From Macrosoma leucophasiata (Eukaryota > Arthropoda > Insecta > Lepidoptera > Hedylidae), in contig JAWQUS010000023.1 in the NCBI GenBank assembly GCA_036365455.1, forward strand, positions 2,914,001 through 2,978,000: a stretch of DNA of 64,000 nucleotides. Direction: 5' to 3'. The notes under the pieces are model-generated. The model was not told the origin of the DNA. It did no database searches and saw nothing but the letters and a program-made list of their open reading frames with translations. The translations under genes and the position numbers were made by a program. This document shows positions 9,996 to 23,100 of the stretch, piece after piece (the first letter of the stretch is position 1; each line of letters starts with the position of its first letter).

Positions 9996-10508
9996 TACGT
10001 TAAAATTTTCCGTTTCAGTCCAGAATGTCAAATTCCCAAAATGTCAAGCGGTTTCAAAATGTCAAGTTCCCGGGTATTCCAAATTCCCAAAATGTCAAGT
10101 TACCATAATGTGAAGTTCCTGAAATATTTTTAAAATAGTGCAAAACCGAGAGATGTAAAAATGACTTTGATGACGGTTTTTTGTTCTTTGCGTAGCGTGG
10201 CAGAGGTAGAAGTGTTCGCGAAATAGGCGTTGCGTCATTTACTGAGCGTAAGGATACGTTTGAAATAGTGTTTTGAGTCATTTATACATCACTCGGTTTT
10301 GCATTATTTTAAAAATATTATTTCGGGAACTTGACATTAAAGTAACTTGACATTTTGGGAACTTGACATTTTGAGAACTTGACATTTTGAGAACTTGACA
10401 TTTTGAGAACTTGACATTTTGGGAATTTGGAATATCGGGAACTTGACATTTTGAAACCGCTTGACATTTTGGGAATTTGACATTCTGGACTGAAACGAAA
10501 TTTTCGCT
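9996..10508. repeat. Foldback S with tandemly repeated arms
   Basis: Outer arms CGTTTCAGTCCAGAATGTC and its complement near 10495 enclose about 500 bp. The arms consist of repeated TTGACATTTTGGGAA-type units: five on the left (10025-10125) and nine on the right (10330-10490), four of them in perfect 16-bp register. The ~145-bp centre is unrelated and non-coding. Arms built from short direct repeats are known from Drosophila Foldback/Galileo elements; no relation to those is demonstrated here. Confidence 0.75.
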
Positions 10509-10516
10509 TACCGACT

Positions 10517-10649
10517 TTAAGCCTGGCTACCACGATATTTGTTCACATTTCACATACTTCTCTAACATAACGAAATCTGTTAAAGTTAGAGAAGGATGTA
10601 AAATGTTGCAATAACTTTAACAAATATCTTGGTGCAACCCAGGCTTAAT
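10517..10649. repeat. Foldback R, copy 2
   Basis: The ends TTTAAGCCTGGCTACCACGA and TGGTGCAACCCAGGCTTAA are inverted. The arms pair over about 30 bp and the centre carries AACTTTAACAAATAT-type blocks. It is non-coding. Confidence 0.75.
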
Positions 10650-10747
10650 CTTATATTTGTGAATACAACAAGATCTGGTTCTTTTTAAGTGTAATGTCAC
10701 CGGTGTATGTATCGTCAACTTATTTGACTGGATATATCATGATGAAC

Positions 10748-11040
10748 CATAGAGCAACACGGGCCACCGGCCGCGGCGGACTGGAGGGGAGTAGCCATAG
10801 CGTTTATGACCGATGCAAATCAGTCTGTCATTTTTTGCGGGGGGAAATGCGTGCGACACATACGCACACTACAAAAATCGTCTATTACAACGAAACTCAC
10901 ACCTTGACCTTAACAAAATACAGAAACATATTCACGCACACTTTTAAACATCTAGGCGACAGGTGTAGGCCCATTTGGGCTTGTACTTTGAAAGAGGGGA
11001 AAGCCTGCATATGGCTACTCCTTTCCGGTGTTGCTCTATG
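10748..11040 (+). mobile_element. hAT-type MITE F with 8-bp TSD
   Basis: The terminal inverted repeats are CATAGAGCAACACGGGCCAC and complement (the right end is shortened). A perfect 8-bp target duplication TGATGAAC lies at 10740-10747 and 11041-11048. The 8-bp duplication is the hallmark of the hAT superfamily. It encodes no transposase. It lies only 24 bp past the RPAP3 stop codon, so it probably forms part of that gene's 3' untranslated region or terminates just beyond it. Confidence 0.9.
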
Positions 11041-11064
11041 TGATGAACAATTTTAAAAAGACAC

Positions 11065-11156
11065 TTATTCTAGTTCATATCTCGTTTTGAGATCGTTAAC
11101 ATCAGACTCGCAGCATTTTTCTTCGGCGATACAGCGTGAAAGGAGTTCATTGAGCA
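11065..11156 (-). CDS. RPAP3: RPAP3 exon 9 (last coding exon)
   Basis: The acceptor TTTTTTGTTTCAG precedes it. Two bases complete a codon begun in exon 8 (TTG, Leu), then 29 residues and TAA follow. The peptide ends NDLKTRYELE, matching the LKxRY end of RPAP3 C-terminal domains. This exon was located by the phase left by exon 8. Confidence 0.88.
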
Positions 11157-14100
11157 CTGAAACAAAAAAGTCGCTGTAGACTTATAGCGTCCACTACATA
11201 GGCACCATCTGGTGGAACACCAATAGAAATAGAAAATAGAAATAGAAATAGAAAATATTTTTATTTCGAATAGATCTTTACAGATACTTTCAAAACGTCA
11301 AGAAATATATAAAATACCTAGAGTGAATAACCATTACATATAGTAAAAGCAAAATCATATATTAATAGTAAATTAAAGATTAGACTTTAAACTACTTAGT
11401 TAAAACATAATAATCACAAAATTTTTCAATTCCTTCAATGATGATAAATGAAGAAAAAGAAAAACTTATTCGACAAGATCAAAGTTATTCACTTAGCAGA
11501 GTTCCAAGTGCAGTCATTACTGAGAAGAACTCCGCTACCCAACAAACTCAGTAAGAGCTCTTTTATATGAGAGCTTAAATCTAGTACAAATTATCGTGAA
11601 AAATCAAATAATGTGAACGTCCATAGCATAGATGCAAATAAACTGCTATCTATTAAATGTGATGTAGCTCCTGCAATCCAGAACAGACCAGTCTCCACCA
11701 ACAGCACCCGTTCACGAGTATGACGCATGTGACAGCCATTGCCCTCCTCCAATGAAACCAGAGGCGGTTCTTCCTTAAGAGTGCTGGGGCAGTGTACTCC
11801 CACGAAAATGATATACTTACATAATAATAATATATTGTAATTTCATTTCTTTTTATAACATACTATCCTTACATTACACTCCTTCTATTCTACAATACCT
11901 AAACAAATCTATTAAATTATCTTTAAAACGCGTATATTTTGCGTCAAGTTGTAACGAGATTAACTATATATATATTAAGATAACTAAGAAACGAAATTTA
12001 GTACGATTCCTAGCTCTGTATTCAATGAGTGCGAAAGGGAAACATCGACACAGGCCGGTGCGTGAAACAGAACATCTTGTATTAGAAATTAGCCTAATGC
12101 GGAGCGCCGCTCACACGTGATCACGTGACATTGCCGAATCGCGGCGCCCGCTAGTGCGCGGAAATAATACGCTGTGTTGCTTTTGCCATTTTATGTATAC
12201 AAACAAGTGTTTGAGAGTTTTGGCGGGAAGGTTGAAAGATGCGTGTGGAGCTCTTATTTTATTTCATTTTCTTGGTGTATTTTTGAGTTATATTGAATAA
12301 AGTTGGTGGCATTTTGTTTGATATAGGCTTATTACATTGCTCGTGTATAGTGAAATAGAATAACATTGCGAAAATACGTTCTTTCGGGTTGCCTCCAAAA
12401 CTTCATTGTAAATGTTTAGGTAAAAAAGTAGCCATCGCTTTACTCGAATTACTCGAAATTACTGTGACTCTGACTGACGGACTGATAAATTGACTGACTG
12501 ACTCTGACTTTTACGTTGCACATTACGAATACGAAATATCGTTAAACTTGACACTGGCAATCTGCATAACAAGCGATGCCATTAATTTTTTTAAAAAAAG
12601 TGTCGGATAATTAGTTATTTTGCAGTTTTTCTTTTAAATAAATACATTTTTAAAATGAAATGAGAAAAAAAGTTGATTATGAATTTTTTCTGAACCTCCA
12701 CTAGAAAACGGTCAAGAGCCGCCTCTGAATGAAACACAAATACTTGTTTAGTTTTTCTTAATGTAAGGAAGGTGGTAAACAAGCATTCGGCTCACTTGAT
12801 ATTAGGTTATGACTGCAGCCTATAGACATCTACACAAAACCAGATGTCAAAATGCAAATACGTTGCCACCGCTGAGACCTACGTTGTTATGTCTCTGTGA
12901 GAGTTATTGCGGGGCCATATAACACCATTTAATCGAAATAAGGAACACATAAAAGAAAAAAATAATTTTATCCAATTTGGTGCAGTTGTTTGGAAAAAAA
13001 CACAAACATTTTTGACAGCTCAAGCATTTTGTGACATTATTATAGTTTTATTTATACATATTCATTAATGATTAATAAATTTAAATATAATGAACAGATA
13101 TGAACGAATAATCATCATGCCTCACTCCGCGCGTGAAGCGTAACAGAAGGGGATGGTTTGGGGGTCGAGGAAACCCTCGTTCCCCGGGCCTATCTGCCCC
13201 CGAAACTTCGGGGGCGTGATCAAAAATAGGGGATGCTGGTATGCAGGGAAACTCACTGAGAAAGGCCATATACACATTTTTTTCCATTTGTTAGCTTTTA
13301 AGCACTTTTTTGTTTTTGTAAATTTTTTTGCTTTTTTTTTGTTTTGGGGCACATTTTTTTCTCTCCCTCAGTCATTCTCCCGCGCACCGCTTACAACTGG
13401 TTAAACAACAGATGAAGAGATACTACTCACATTTCTTATCGCCGCTGGTCAAAAACATAGCCAAGGCTGAGAACCTCTTGACTCTGCTTAGTGCCTTCAA
13501 ATACGCCGTCACTTGCATCTTGGTTCGGTTTTGGTGCAGAATGATTATGATCTCTGACAGCACGTCGCTTTCCAGGGCATTCTCGAATATGGATGGTATT
13601 TTCGCCGGATCTATTATCTGTGCAAGGTCAAACAAAACAGTGAAAAACTTTTATCTAAATAAAAGTATTATTTAACTAATTTTGATTTTAAAACAAGTCC
13701 AGCATAGTATATATTTTCGCAATAACACATGCGGGTGAATTTAGAAATTAAAGAAAAAAATCCTATTTCATTTTGGGAAGACGTGTATCAAAGTTCAAAG
13801 TTCTTTATTGCATTCATGTAAATTTTACAGATGATATTATAAATATTGTGTGTAGCAACGGATAATGACTAGTTTTTTATTGTAATTTCAAAATGTATTA
13901 TATACGATTTATATACATATTTTTCCTAAAATAAATAAATCCCACCAAAAATATTTTCATATAAAAATGTTGCCAAGACGAATCTAGTTTGCTCATCCTG
14001 TGAAAAAGTTATCAGATATCATATAAAGCCAAGCTCCAAAGACTACACGCTCTTAACCTACATATATGCGACCTAACTTTACTAGACCTAACTTCACATA

Positions 14101-17100
14101 CTCTACATTCCAATTTAAAGTGTAGCTTGGCCGTTTTTTTATCTAGCACGATACAAACCAAAGTTAAGAGAGTTCAAAAATACGACGAAACGCTTCGAGA
14201 AAAATTTAAAATTATTAAAAAATTAAATACGCATACACTCACAGCCCCACAGTAGGTATAAAACCTGTGCGTGGGTGCCGTTACATACAAACAACACATA
14301 AACAAACACCCAGACCCGAAACAAATATCTGTAGGCCATACCAATATTTGTCCCGGTGTGGGGATCGAACCCGCGACCCTTCGAATCAAACGGTCAATTA
14401 ATACCGCTGGACAAAACGGGTCGTCAAAAAAAAAAAAAAAAAGAAAAGGTACATTAGTGCCCTTACGCTTCGCTTGGCTCGTCTTGGCGGGGGCACTACC
14501 GTGCTCCCAGATATTGTCTTTGAAACGTCTACTCAACAGCTGATAATTTTAAATATAATAACGATTCATAACGTTGTTACACACTACTGCTACCCAGGTG
14601 GGTACCAGTAGAGCTTGATTAATAAGACAAAACAATACATACACTCAAATAATAGATTCTAGCATCTACGTTGCCTTTCAATTGTTTCCATTCCGTCATA
14701 AACTGAACACTATTAACTGGTGGCACCATATTCTTTGTCTCAGCAACGGGACTGATATCCGTTACATCCGTGATTTTTGGACTTGTTTCGTTAACTAAAT
14801 TATTTGATTCAGGTATATTCGGTTCCGTTGCTTTGGGACTGAGTCCCGTTGCTATGGGACTGAGTTCCTTAACTTTGGTATTGAGTTCCGTTGCTTTGGG
14901 ACAGACTTCCGTTGCTTTGGGACTGAGTTCCGTTATTTTGGGACCGAGTTCCGTTGACTTGATATTATGTTCCGTTGATTCATTCCTTGGTTCTGTTGGT
15001 TTAGGATTGTTTGCGTCGTTGTTATTGGTGTCCCCTTGAGCTAACGTATCTTCAATATCGACTATCTTCAAACGGGTCGCCGGTTTTTCAGGTGTAGTGC
15101 TGCCTAACGGAATTTCTAGGATCGGCACATGCTTTAATGCTCGCTGGAAATTTATAAAAATATAATTAGTCAATTTTGGGTATAAAGGAGACATAGTATG
15201 TTCTCAAGATTTCGCGGGCTACACTCATTGAGATAAAACTATTACTGGTGGTAGAGCTCCAGTGACGGAGCTCGCGGGCGTAGGCACCACCGCATTACCT
15301 AATATACTTACCGCTAAATGGTAGTGTTCAGCACTATCGTGTTCCGGTCAGGTGGTAGTGTACGGCCCTGTAATTTCCGGCAATGAGGCCTTCGGCCTCA
15401 GGAGTGGTAACGCATCTGCATTTCGACCTTGGTCTTTGTGAGTGTTTATAGGCTGCAGTCATCACTTCACATCAATGTTAACTGCATACTTGTTTGCCAC
15501 TTCCATTACATAAAAAAATGGCTACACATTTTTTCACATTATTATTTGAAGCTTTTATAATATTATTATATTCAATTATGTAAAGGGGAAATGGGACATT
15601 CTACTGATAATACTGATATACTTTTTACATTAGCATATTATATTTAGTTTTATCTTAGTGATTCTTGACTAGACATATTTTTTTTATCTTGTTTGACATG
15701 TATATCAATTGTTATTCACTTTAATTTATTTTGTTTGTATTTGACGTGTCATAAGAGGTGCCTGTCACCCTAAATGAATAAATGAGTTTCTGATTCTGAT
15801 TCTGATTCACCTTAGAGCGCAAATGCGGTGGTTTCTTGACGGGTGTTATAACAGTGATGTTCTCGTCAACACCTTCCTTCCATTTGTCTTCGGGTGACGC
15901 TTTGAGGGGTGGCGGCTCCACCGACTTGGTGATCATCTTGGACTCACTCGTAGGCGTCGATGTGGGTGATGATTTTGATTTGGACTGGAACGAGATTGGT
16001 AAGGTACATTCATAAAAAAATATAATAATAATGGCAACCCTTGAAACGACCCACAGCTGGGCACGAGTCTCTCCTCTTCTTGGGAGGAGGCCTGGAGCTT
16101 ACTCCACCACGCTGCTCCTATGCGGGTTGATGGAGATATCGGTTAGTGGCCAACCCGCTGTCGGATGTTTTCAAACCGCCCATAAGGCCTCCGACAAAGT
16201 TTAACGACTGCTATCTATCGATAGCAACCGGGACCACCGACTTAACGTGCCCTCCGACGCACGGAAACGCGCATTTTTTTAATTCTACCACTAGCGGTCA
16301 CCCATCACAGACCTGACCGGGCCTGTATCACACAACCGAGTATATCGCTTGCTATCTACACCAGCCGCTTCATTCGCCGATCATGCGCGCTTCATAGAAC
16401 AATATAAACATAAGACCCGGCCTCCAGTGTTTCTCTCCAGACACACTGGAGGGCATCTCCAGAGTACTCCTACTCTGGAGATCCAACACAAACTACCGAA
16501 CCTTAATTTTAAATGTTCTCTCAGTATGATATCACCCACCATTGAGCATATGAATGGTCTGAAGACGCAAAAAAACCGGTCAAGTGTGAGTCAGACTCGC
16601 GCACAAAGTGTTCCGTATTTAAAATAATCAGCCTTAACATATTATTTTATTTTTGTGTGTGTTTTTAGTATTTAATGTTATAGTGGAAAATACAAAATCT
16701 GAGAATTGCAACACTCTAGCTATCACTGTTCATCAGATACAGCATGTTTAATGTGGCCATTTTTATTGTAACTCAAAACGGGTCATTCTCAAAATTGACC
16801 ATCAAGGAAGAGGCTTACTAATGAACACCCTTCTATAAGTGTCGTTTTAAGTATCTTAGGTATCGCTATAGACTGCTTTTGAGATTATCTATTATAAATA
16901 ATTCGAAACATATAAAAAATCTGGATTGACGTTTACAGGACAAAGTCAGTCGGGTACGCTAGTTATCTATCTATTTTTGCTGAGATGACCGATATCGGGA
17001 CATTGACCCTGCCCAAAATTTTTCCTAGGACACCGGGACTCGGGACGGGCTGTCGGTACGGAATACGGGACTGTCCCATTCAAAACGTGACCATACGTCA

Positions 17101-20100
17101 CGTTAAGCATGGTAATAGACGGACGAGCAGACAGACAGACAGTAATACGGACGGACAGACAGCGGAGTCCTAGTAATAAGGTCCCGTTTTTGCAATAAAA
17201 AAACACTCACTCCTTTAGTCCCCATCCGAGACTTGATGATCTCCAGCTGTTTCCTAGTGGCTGCGTTATGAGGCTCTAGTCTCAGGACCTCGTTCAGATC
17301 CTGGGTGGCTGCACGAAGGGAGCCCAGGAGTTCCCGGGCGGCTGCCCGACGTTGAAACGCCTTGACATAGGTCGGGTCCAGGCGAAGGGCTTCTGTACAG
17401 TCCTGCTCGGCTTGGTGTAGGCTGTAAAAATATTGTAGTGTTCAATATACTTATCAACGCCATCTAGTTGAAAACCAAAGACTATGTCGCCTTCACACAT
17501 AGTAACTGAATTTTAATATACGCGCCTTCCATTAACATCACTTCAGTCGAAAGACTGCCTACTACTGGACAAAGCCTTACCTGAAGACGCTTACAAGACT
17601 GTTGTGCGTCATTAGGGGAGAAAATAAATGCATGCATTCAAGCATACATGAAAACACCCACGATTCGCCGGTTATGTTTTAGCCTAATCTGGGTCCGAAT
17701 TAAATTGGGCGTCACTAGGGTGTTTTTGGTAGCAGCTTATGCACCGGTTAGCTCAGCGACGACCCAAGACCTGGAGAAGTTTTGGGAATCTACAAGGGAA
17801 GTTCTCGATATGGTTGAAGCTAATGAAAGGGTAATTTTGTGTGGTGATTTGAATGGATGGGTCGGGACCAGGCGGCCAGGATACGAGGCCGTTCTAGGTC
17901 CATATGGTGATAGAAGAGTAAATGATGCTGGTAAGCTGATACTTGACTTATGCTTGGAACGAAGTCTCCTTGTGTCTAACACAGAATTCCGCCATAAGGA
18001 CATTCACACGTACACATGGAGGAGGAATGAACAAAAAAGTATGATTGATTTGATCATGGTTGATAGTCGTCTTCGGAAGAGCCTGATGGACACTAGAGCC
18101 TACAGAGGTCCCACTCTTGATACAGATCACTACTTGGTAATAAGCCGGTTTAGGGGTCTGTTCAAGAAATGGCGACATTGGCGTGTCCGTGTGCCTTTCG
18201 GAGGACTTGAAAGAATAAAGAGTGAAAAGTTACAAGACATTAGTGCAAGGAGAGTGTATGAACGTCAAGTCCGTGAAAAGTTAGACAAGGTTTGTCTTAC
18301 GGACTTGGACGTGGATGAATGTTGGCAAGTTATGAAAGATAGTATGGTGGAAGTTGCGAAAGAAGTATGTGGTTATGCAAAGATACGCAAATCCTTGAAA
18401 GGGGATGCGTGGTGGGACAAGGAGGTGCAAGACTCCGTTGAAAGAAAGAAGAAAGCGTGGCTGGATTATGTAGCATCTTTGCAAATGAATAATGGTATGA
18501 GAGATGAGAAGAGAGAAATTTACCGTCGGCTCAAGAATGACACCAAGATTTTAGTGAATGAAAAGCGTGAGAGAGATAAAGTGGAAGCTGATGAGAGACT
18601 GGCGAAGAGCTTTGAGACTAACATCAAACTCTATTGGAGGGAGGTGAAAAAGTCTAGAAGCTCTTCTCCAGTTTCTGGAATGAATAGAATAAAATCTAAG
18701 TTGGGTGACATTCTTGAGAACACGCAAGATGTGTTAAAACGATGGAGCGAGTATTATGGGGAAATGTATGATTATGCTCACAACCCTGACACCGGAGTTG
18801 CTGACTTGACGGTGCCGGCTTGTGAGGATATAACAATAGATGAGATTGTAAGGGCGATACGAAGTTTGAAATGTGGTAAGGCTGCGGGTATTGATCAGGT
18901 TTCTGCCGAAATGATCAAATATGGTGGTGCTGCCCTTTGGGATTCTTTCTGGGTGTTGTGCAACCTTTGCTGGAGGTCCGGAAGAATCCCAAAGGATTGG
19001 CGGTGTGCGGTCATCGTGCCTTTGTATAAAGGCAAGGGTTCACGTATGGACTGCACCAGCTATCGAGCGATCAGTTTGATCAGTTTGGCAGCTAAAGTGT
19101 ATGGGAAAGTCTTAGAAAGAAGAATGAAAGAGAAGTCCGACGGGTTGTTGTGGGATGCACAGGGTGGTTTCAGAACTGGAAGAGGATGTATGGATCAAGT
19201 TTTCTCCCTCCGCAACATCGTAGAGAAGCATCTGGCTGTGAGCCAGAAGGTTTTCTGCGGTTTTGTGGATTTGGAGAAGGCGTTTGATAGGGTATTACGA
19301 AAGGAGCTGTGGGACATTTTGCCAGAGTATGGTATTGATGGCGGTCTGCTCCGTGCAATACAGTCCACGTATGTGGGCTGTCAAGCATGTGTGCGGGTAG
19401 ATGGTAACATGTCACCCTGGTTTGATGTTAACATCGGTGTCAAACAGGGTTGCGTGCTTTCGTCTAGGCTGTTTATTATATATCTGGACAAATGCCTCCA
19501 GAGGGTGAAGTTGATGGATGTGGGAGTGCGTATGGGTGACTTAGTGGTGAACTGTCTGCTTTACGCAGATGATGCGGTAATTGTTAGCCCTACACCATCT
19601 GGGCTACAAGCACTAGTCACAGTCATGAAAGAGGATTGTATGGAGAAAGGCTTACAATTGAATGTGGATAAAACTAAAGTATTAGTATTTGAAAGAGATG
19701 AACAGAGAACAAATGCAAGGGTAGTAGTAGATGATGCAGTGTTAGAACAGGTTGATGAAATTGTATATCTTGGATGTGCTTTTAGCAAGGATGGTAGGTA
19801 CACCACTGACATAGAAAGAAGAGTGCTTGCTGGGAATTGCGTGAATGGAGCGTTGGGTAAGCTACTAGAATCTAAACATCTCAGCCAGCGGGCTCGACTA
19901 GCCGTACATAATGCTGTACTTACTCCAACGCTTTTATATGGAAGCGAGAGCTGGGTATGCAGGAAAGAGCATGAAAGTAAGTTGAACGCGGTCGAGATGA
20001 GATCTTTGCGCAAGATCTGCGGTGTATCACTCACCGATCGCGTTCGTAATGAAGATGTAAGAAAGAGACTTTGTGTGAATGATAGTATCGGTGTAAAAAT

Positions 20101-23100
20101 GAAAAAAGGCATGCTCCGATGGTTCGGGCATATAGAAAGAATGTCGAATGAGCGAATGACTAAACAGATATACAATGCGAATGTGGATGGTTGCAGAGGC
20201 CCAGGAAGACCAAGGCTAACCTACCATGACCAAATAGGTCGAGTTCTGTCTGATGGTGGGGTCAAAAGTCTTAGGAATCGGCGTGCATGTATGAAGAGAA
20301 TGATGAAGGTAGACGAGGCACGAGAGGTTTGTCAGAACCGGATTATCTGGCGCTCTACACTCTCTGCCTACCCCGTTAGGGACCTGGCGTGAAGATACAT
20401 ACATACATACATGTTTTAGCCCATGTAACAGGTGGCGAGCCTGTTGACATCTTGAGATAAAGGACTTTACACCATTATCTCTGACCTCAGCGTAGTAGTA
20501 GTGGCCTGCTACCACCAGGCTACCGAGGCAGTTAAAAGGGAGAATATGCCATAATCGCCATGCTTGGCAGACGGATTGGCGATCGCAGTGGCGGTAGTTT
20601 TATCGCAGGACGCTGCTGCCCATCTTGCGTTATTGCACTTAGCACCGGTTCGGTAGACTAGACTAGACAAATCAGTCGTGGACTTCGATAACTCAGTTGG
20701 GAGAGCGGCTGGACTAGAAATCCTAGTGGTCCAGACCCGCCTGAAGTCAATTTTTTCTTTCCATTTTTTTTTAAATCAAATGTTTTATTATTTATTGCTT
20801 TTAAAAAAATATTATTTTGGTGCAACGAAACTTTACCTTTCTTTCTTGAGGTAGCAGAGACCTCTGTTGGCATAGTAAATCGCATCATCTTTGACCAATT
20901 CGATAGCTCGGTTGTAACACTTGATAGCTTCGTCCCATTTCTCCTGTTTTACATATCGGTTTCCCTGGAATTAAGTAAAACAATATTTTGTAAGATAAAA
21001 CAATTTGAATTTCATCATTATCATTTCAGCCGAAGGACGTCTGCTGTTGGACTAAAGCCTTTGGTCCAACAGCGGATCCTTTGCAAGTATAACAAGTGGG
21101 GGGGCTTTGGTCCAACAGCCGATGTTCTTTCATTCATATTTCAATTAAAGTTAGTAAAGTAAGTATATTTATATATTTTTATTACAGAGGTGAATTTTTG
21201 GATGGTATCATTCCAGTGTAGGGACTCCATTACTAAGCCTGGGTTGCACCACAATATTTGTTAAAGTTAAAATTATTGTAACATTTCACATGCTTCTCTA
21301 ACTTATAGAAATCTGTTAATGATAGAGAAGGATCTTTAACAAATATCGTGGAGCAACCCAGGCTTAATCTATCTGCCGCCAAATGGTAGGTATGATGGTA
21401 CACTATCACTATCACTCGCACTATCACTTTCCGGTTAGATGGTAATATGGGTTGCTCACTTCCTTTCAAAATGGTCGAGGAGAGCAATGGCTGCCACATG
21501 CGTCATACTCGTGAACGGGTGCTGATTGTGGAGACTGGTCTGTTGTGATTTGCGGGTGTTATTTTCTGTCACGATATTAAGCTGTTGATGGGTATTAGCG
21601 TATATGTTTATATGCAAATATTTATATGCCATGGACGTTCACATTATCTTTATTTTATTTAATAATATTTGTATAAAGAGCAACACGCTGAGTTTGTTGG
21701 GTAGCGGAGTTCTTCTCAGTAGTGCCTGCACTTGGAACTCTGCTAAGTGAATGACTATGATTATGACGAACAGATTTTTAATTTTCTTCTATGAAGGAAT
21801 TGAAAAATTTGATGATTCACGTATCGGGTAAATATTATTATTAAATTGGTATTTATTAATACGTATTGAATTATTATTATAAGTAATTCTCTCTAGATAG
21901 CTTATAACACGACAATGCAAAAGTGTCCTTGTAGACCAATTTTAAATAAATGATTTGAATTTTGAATTTTATGCCATATATACCATCTGCCCGTAATAAT
22001 TATCACATCCGTAATAATTATCACCACCCGTAATAATAAGATCTCAGGAGGTGCCAACACAACTGCATTTCTCTAGTTGTTGGCTCGATGTCTATAAGCT
22101 ACAGTAGGGTTGCTGAGGATTCCTCTTGCGCTTCCTCATAATGCGCAAGTTCCGCAATATTTTGGGTTCCACAACCGTTACGGCATCCTCATAGAAATTA
22201 AAAAATCCTCTTCCGCTATTCTTCCTCAAAATTTAAGAGGAGATGAGAGAGTGAGAGATGGAGAGATGGCAACGCACACGAGGGCGCCGCAGCGCGATGC
22301 CGGGACAAACAGACGAGCGCCACGCAGTTTCTTACTTGTTTGTTTTAATGTTATATAGGTAACATATATGCCATGAGCACACGCGCCAGGGTGACCAGAT
22401 CTAGCAGAATTTCTTTTGGGTTGGGTCTGCTAGTATTTATAATTTCCTATCATCATCTTCCTCATCCGCAACCTCTTCCTCAAAAAATATCCTCTTTGTC
22501 ATCCGCATCCTCTAAATTTTCGCGTTACAATTCCTCTTCCTCCTGTTCCTTACAATCACTTCCTCAATAACCTTAGGCCACAGTCATCACTTAACATCCA
22601 TCATCCAAGTGAACTACATGCTTTACAAGTTAAAACGTCTTTTTCAAGTCTACTAATCCAAACACAACATGCCTTCTCCTTCTCATTTTGTGCTTCTATT
22701 TTCAGCTTCTGCAACTTGTCCTTCTGACTCTTCTTACTGTCGAGGGATGTCGGCCCTATACCTTCCATGTCCACTTCCTCGCATGCTTTGTCCTGGAATG
22801 TGAAAGCAAATATGAATTGAAAATCATAAATAATAGGGATATTAAATAGGCATGAAATCAACTGCCTCAGTAGCTTAGTGGTAGCAGGCTACTACGCTGG
22901 GACCCTGGGTTCTATTCCCAGGTCGGGGGATATTAGAGATAACATTGTAAAATCCTTAATCTTTAATCCTATTGGGATTTTTCCTCTGGAAGTTTCCCAG
23001 TACCTCAAAGTTGTAAAGAATGTGCCCGGAGATATCAATAGGCTCACCACCTGTTACATGGGCCAAATGCAGCCGTGGGTGTTGATGTATGTATGACTGA

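Larger units (their letters stand above)
17622..20530 (-). mobile_element. SINE-D split by a LINE insertion
   Basis: The left part (17622-17684: AAATGCATGCATTCAAGCAT, CCACGATTCGCCGGTTATG) and right part (20411-20530: CCCATGTAACAGGTGGCGAG, GGCCTGCTACCACCAGGCTA) form one minus-strand SINE-D once the LINE between them is removed. The 11 bases ATGTTTTAGCC are repeated on both sides as the target duplication. Confidence 0.92.

Noticed and set aside
10321..10495. CRISPR-like array of short repeats
   Set aside because: The 16-bp units have no unique spacers and form one arm of an inverted repeat in a eukaryotic sequence.
13081..13404. Open frames on both strands near RPAP3 exon 8 considered as a further exon
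   Set aside because: None continues the phase-1 codon left by exon 8 or resembles the RPAP3 C-terminus; the exon at 11065-11156 does both.
13423..13430. RPAP3 ending at the in-frame stop just after exon 8
   Set aside because: A strong GTGAGT donor precedes the stop, and the exon at 11156-11065 completes the expected C-terminal domain in the right phase.
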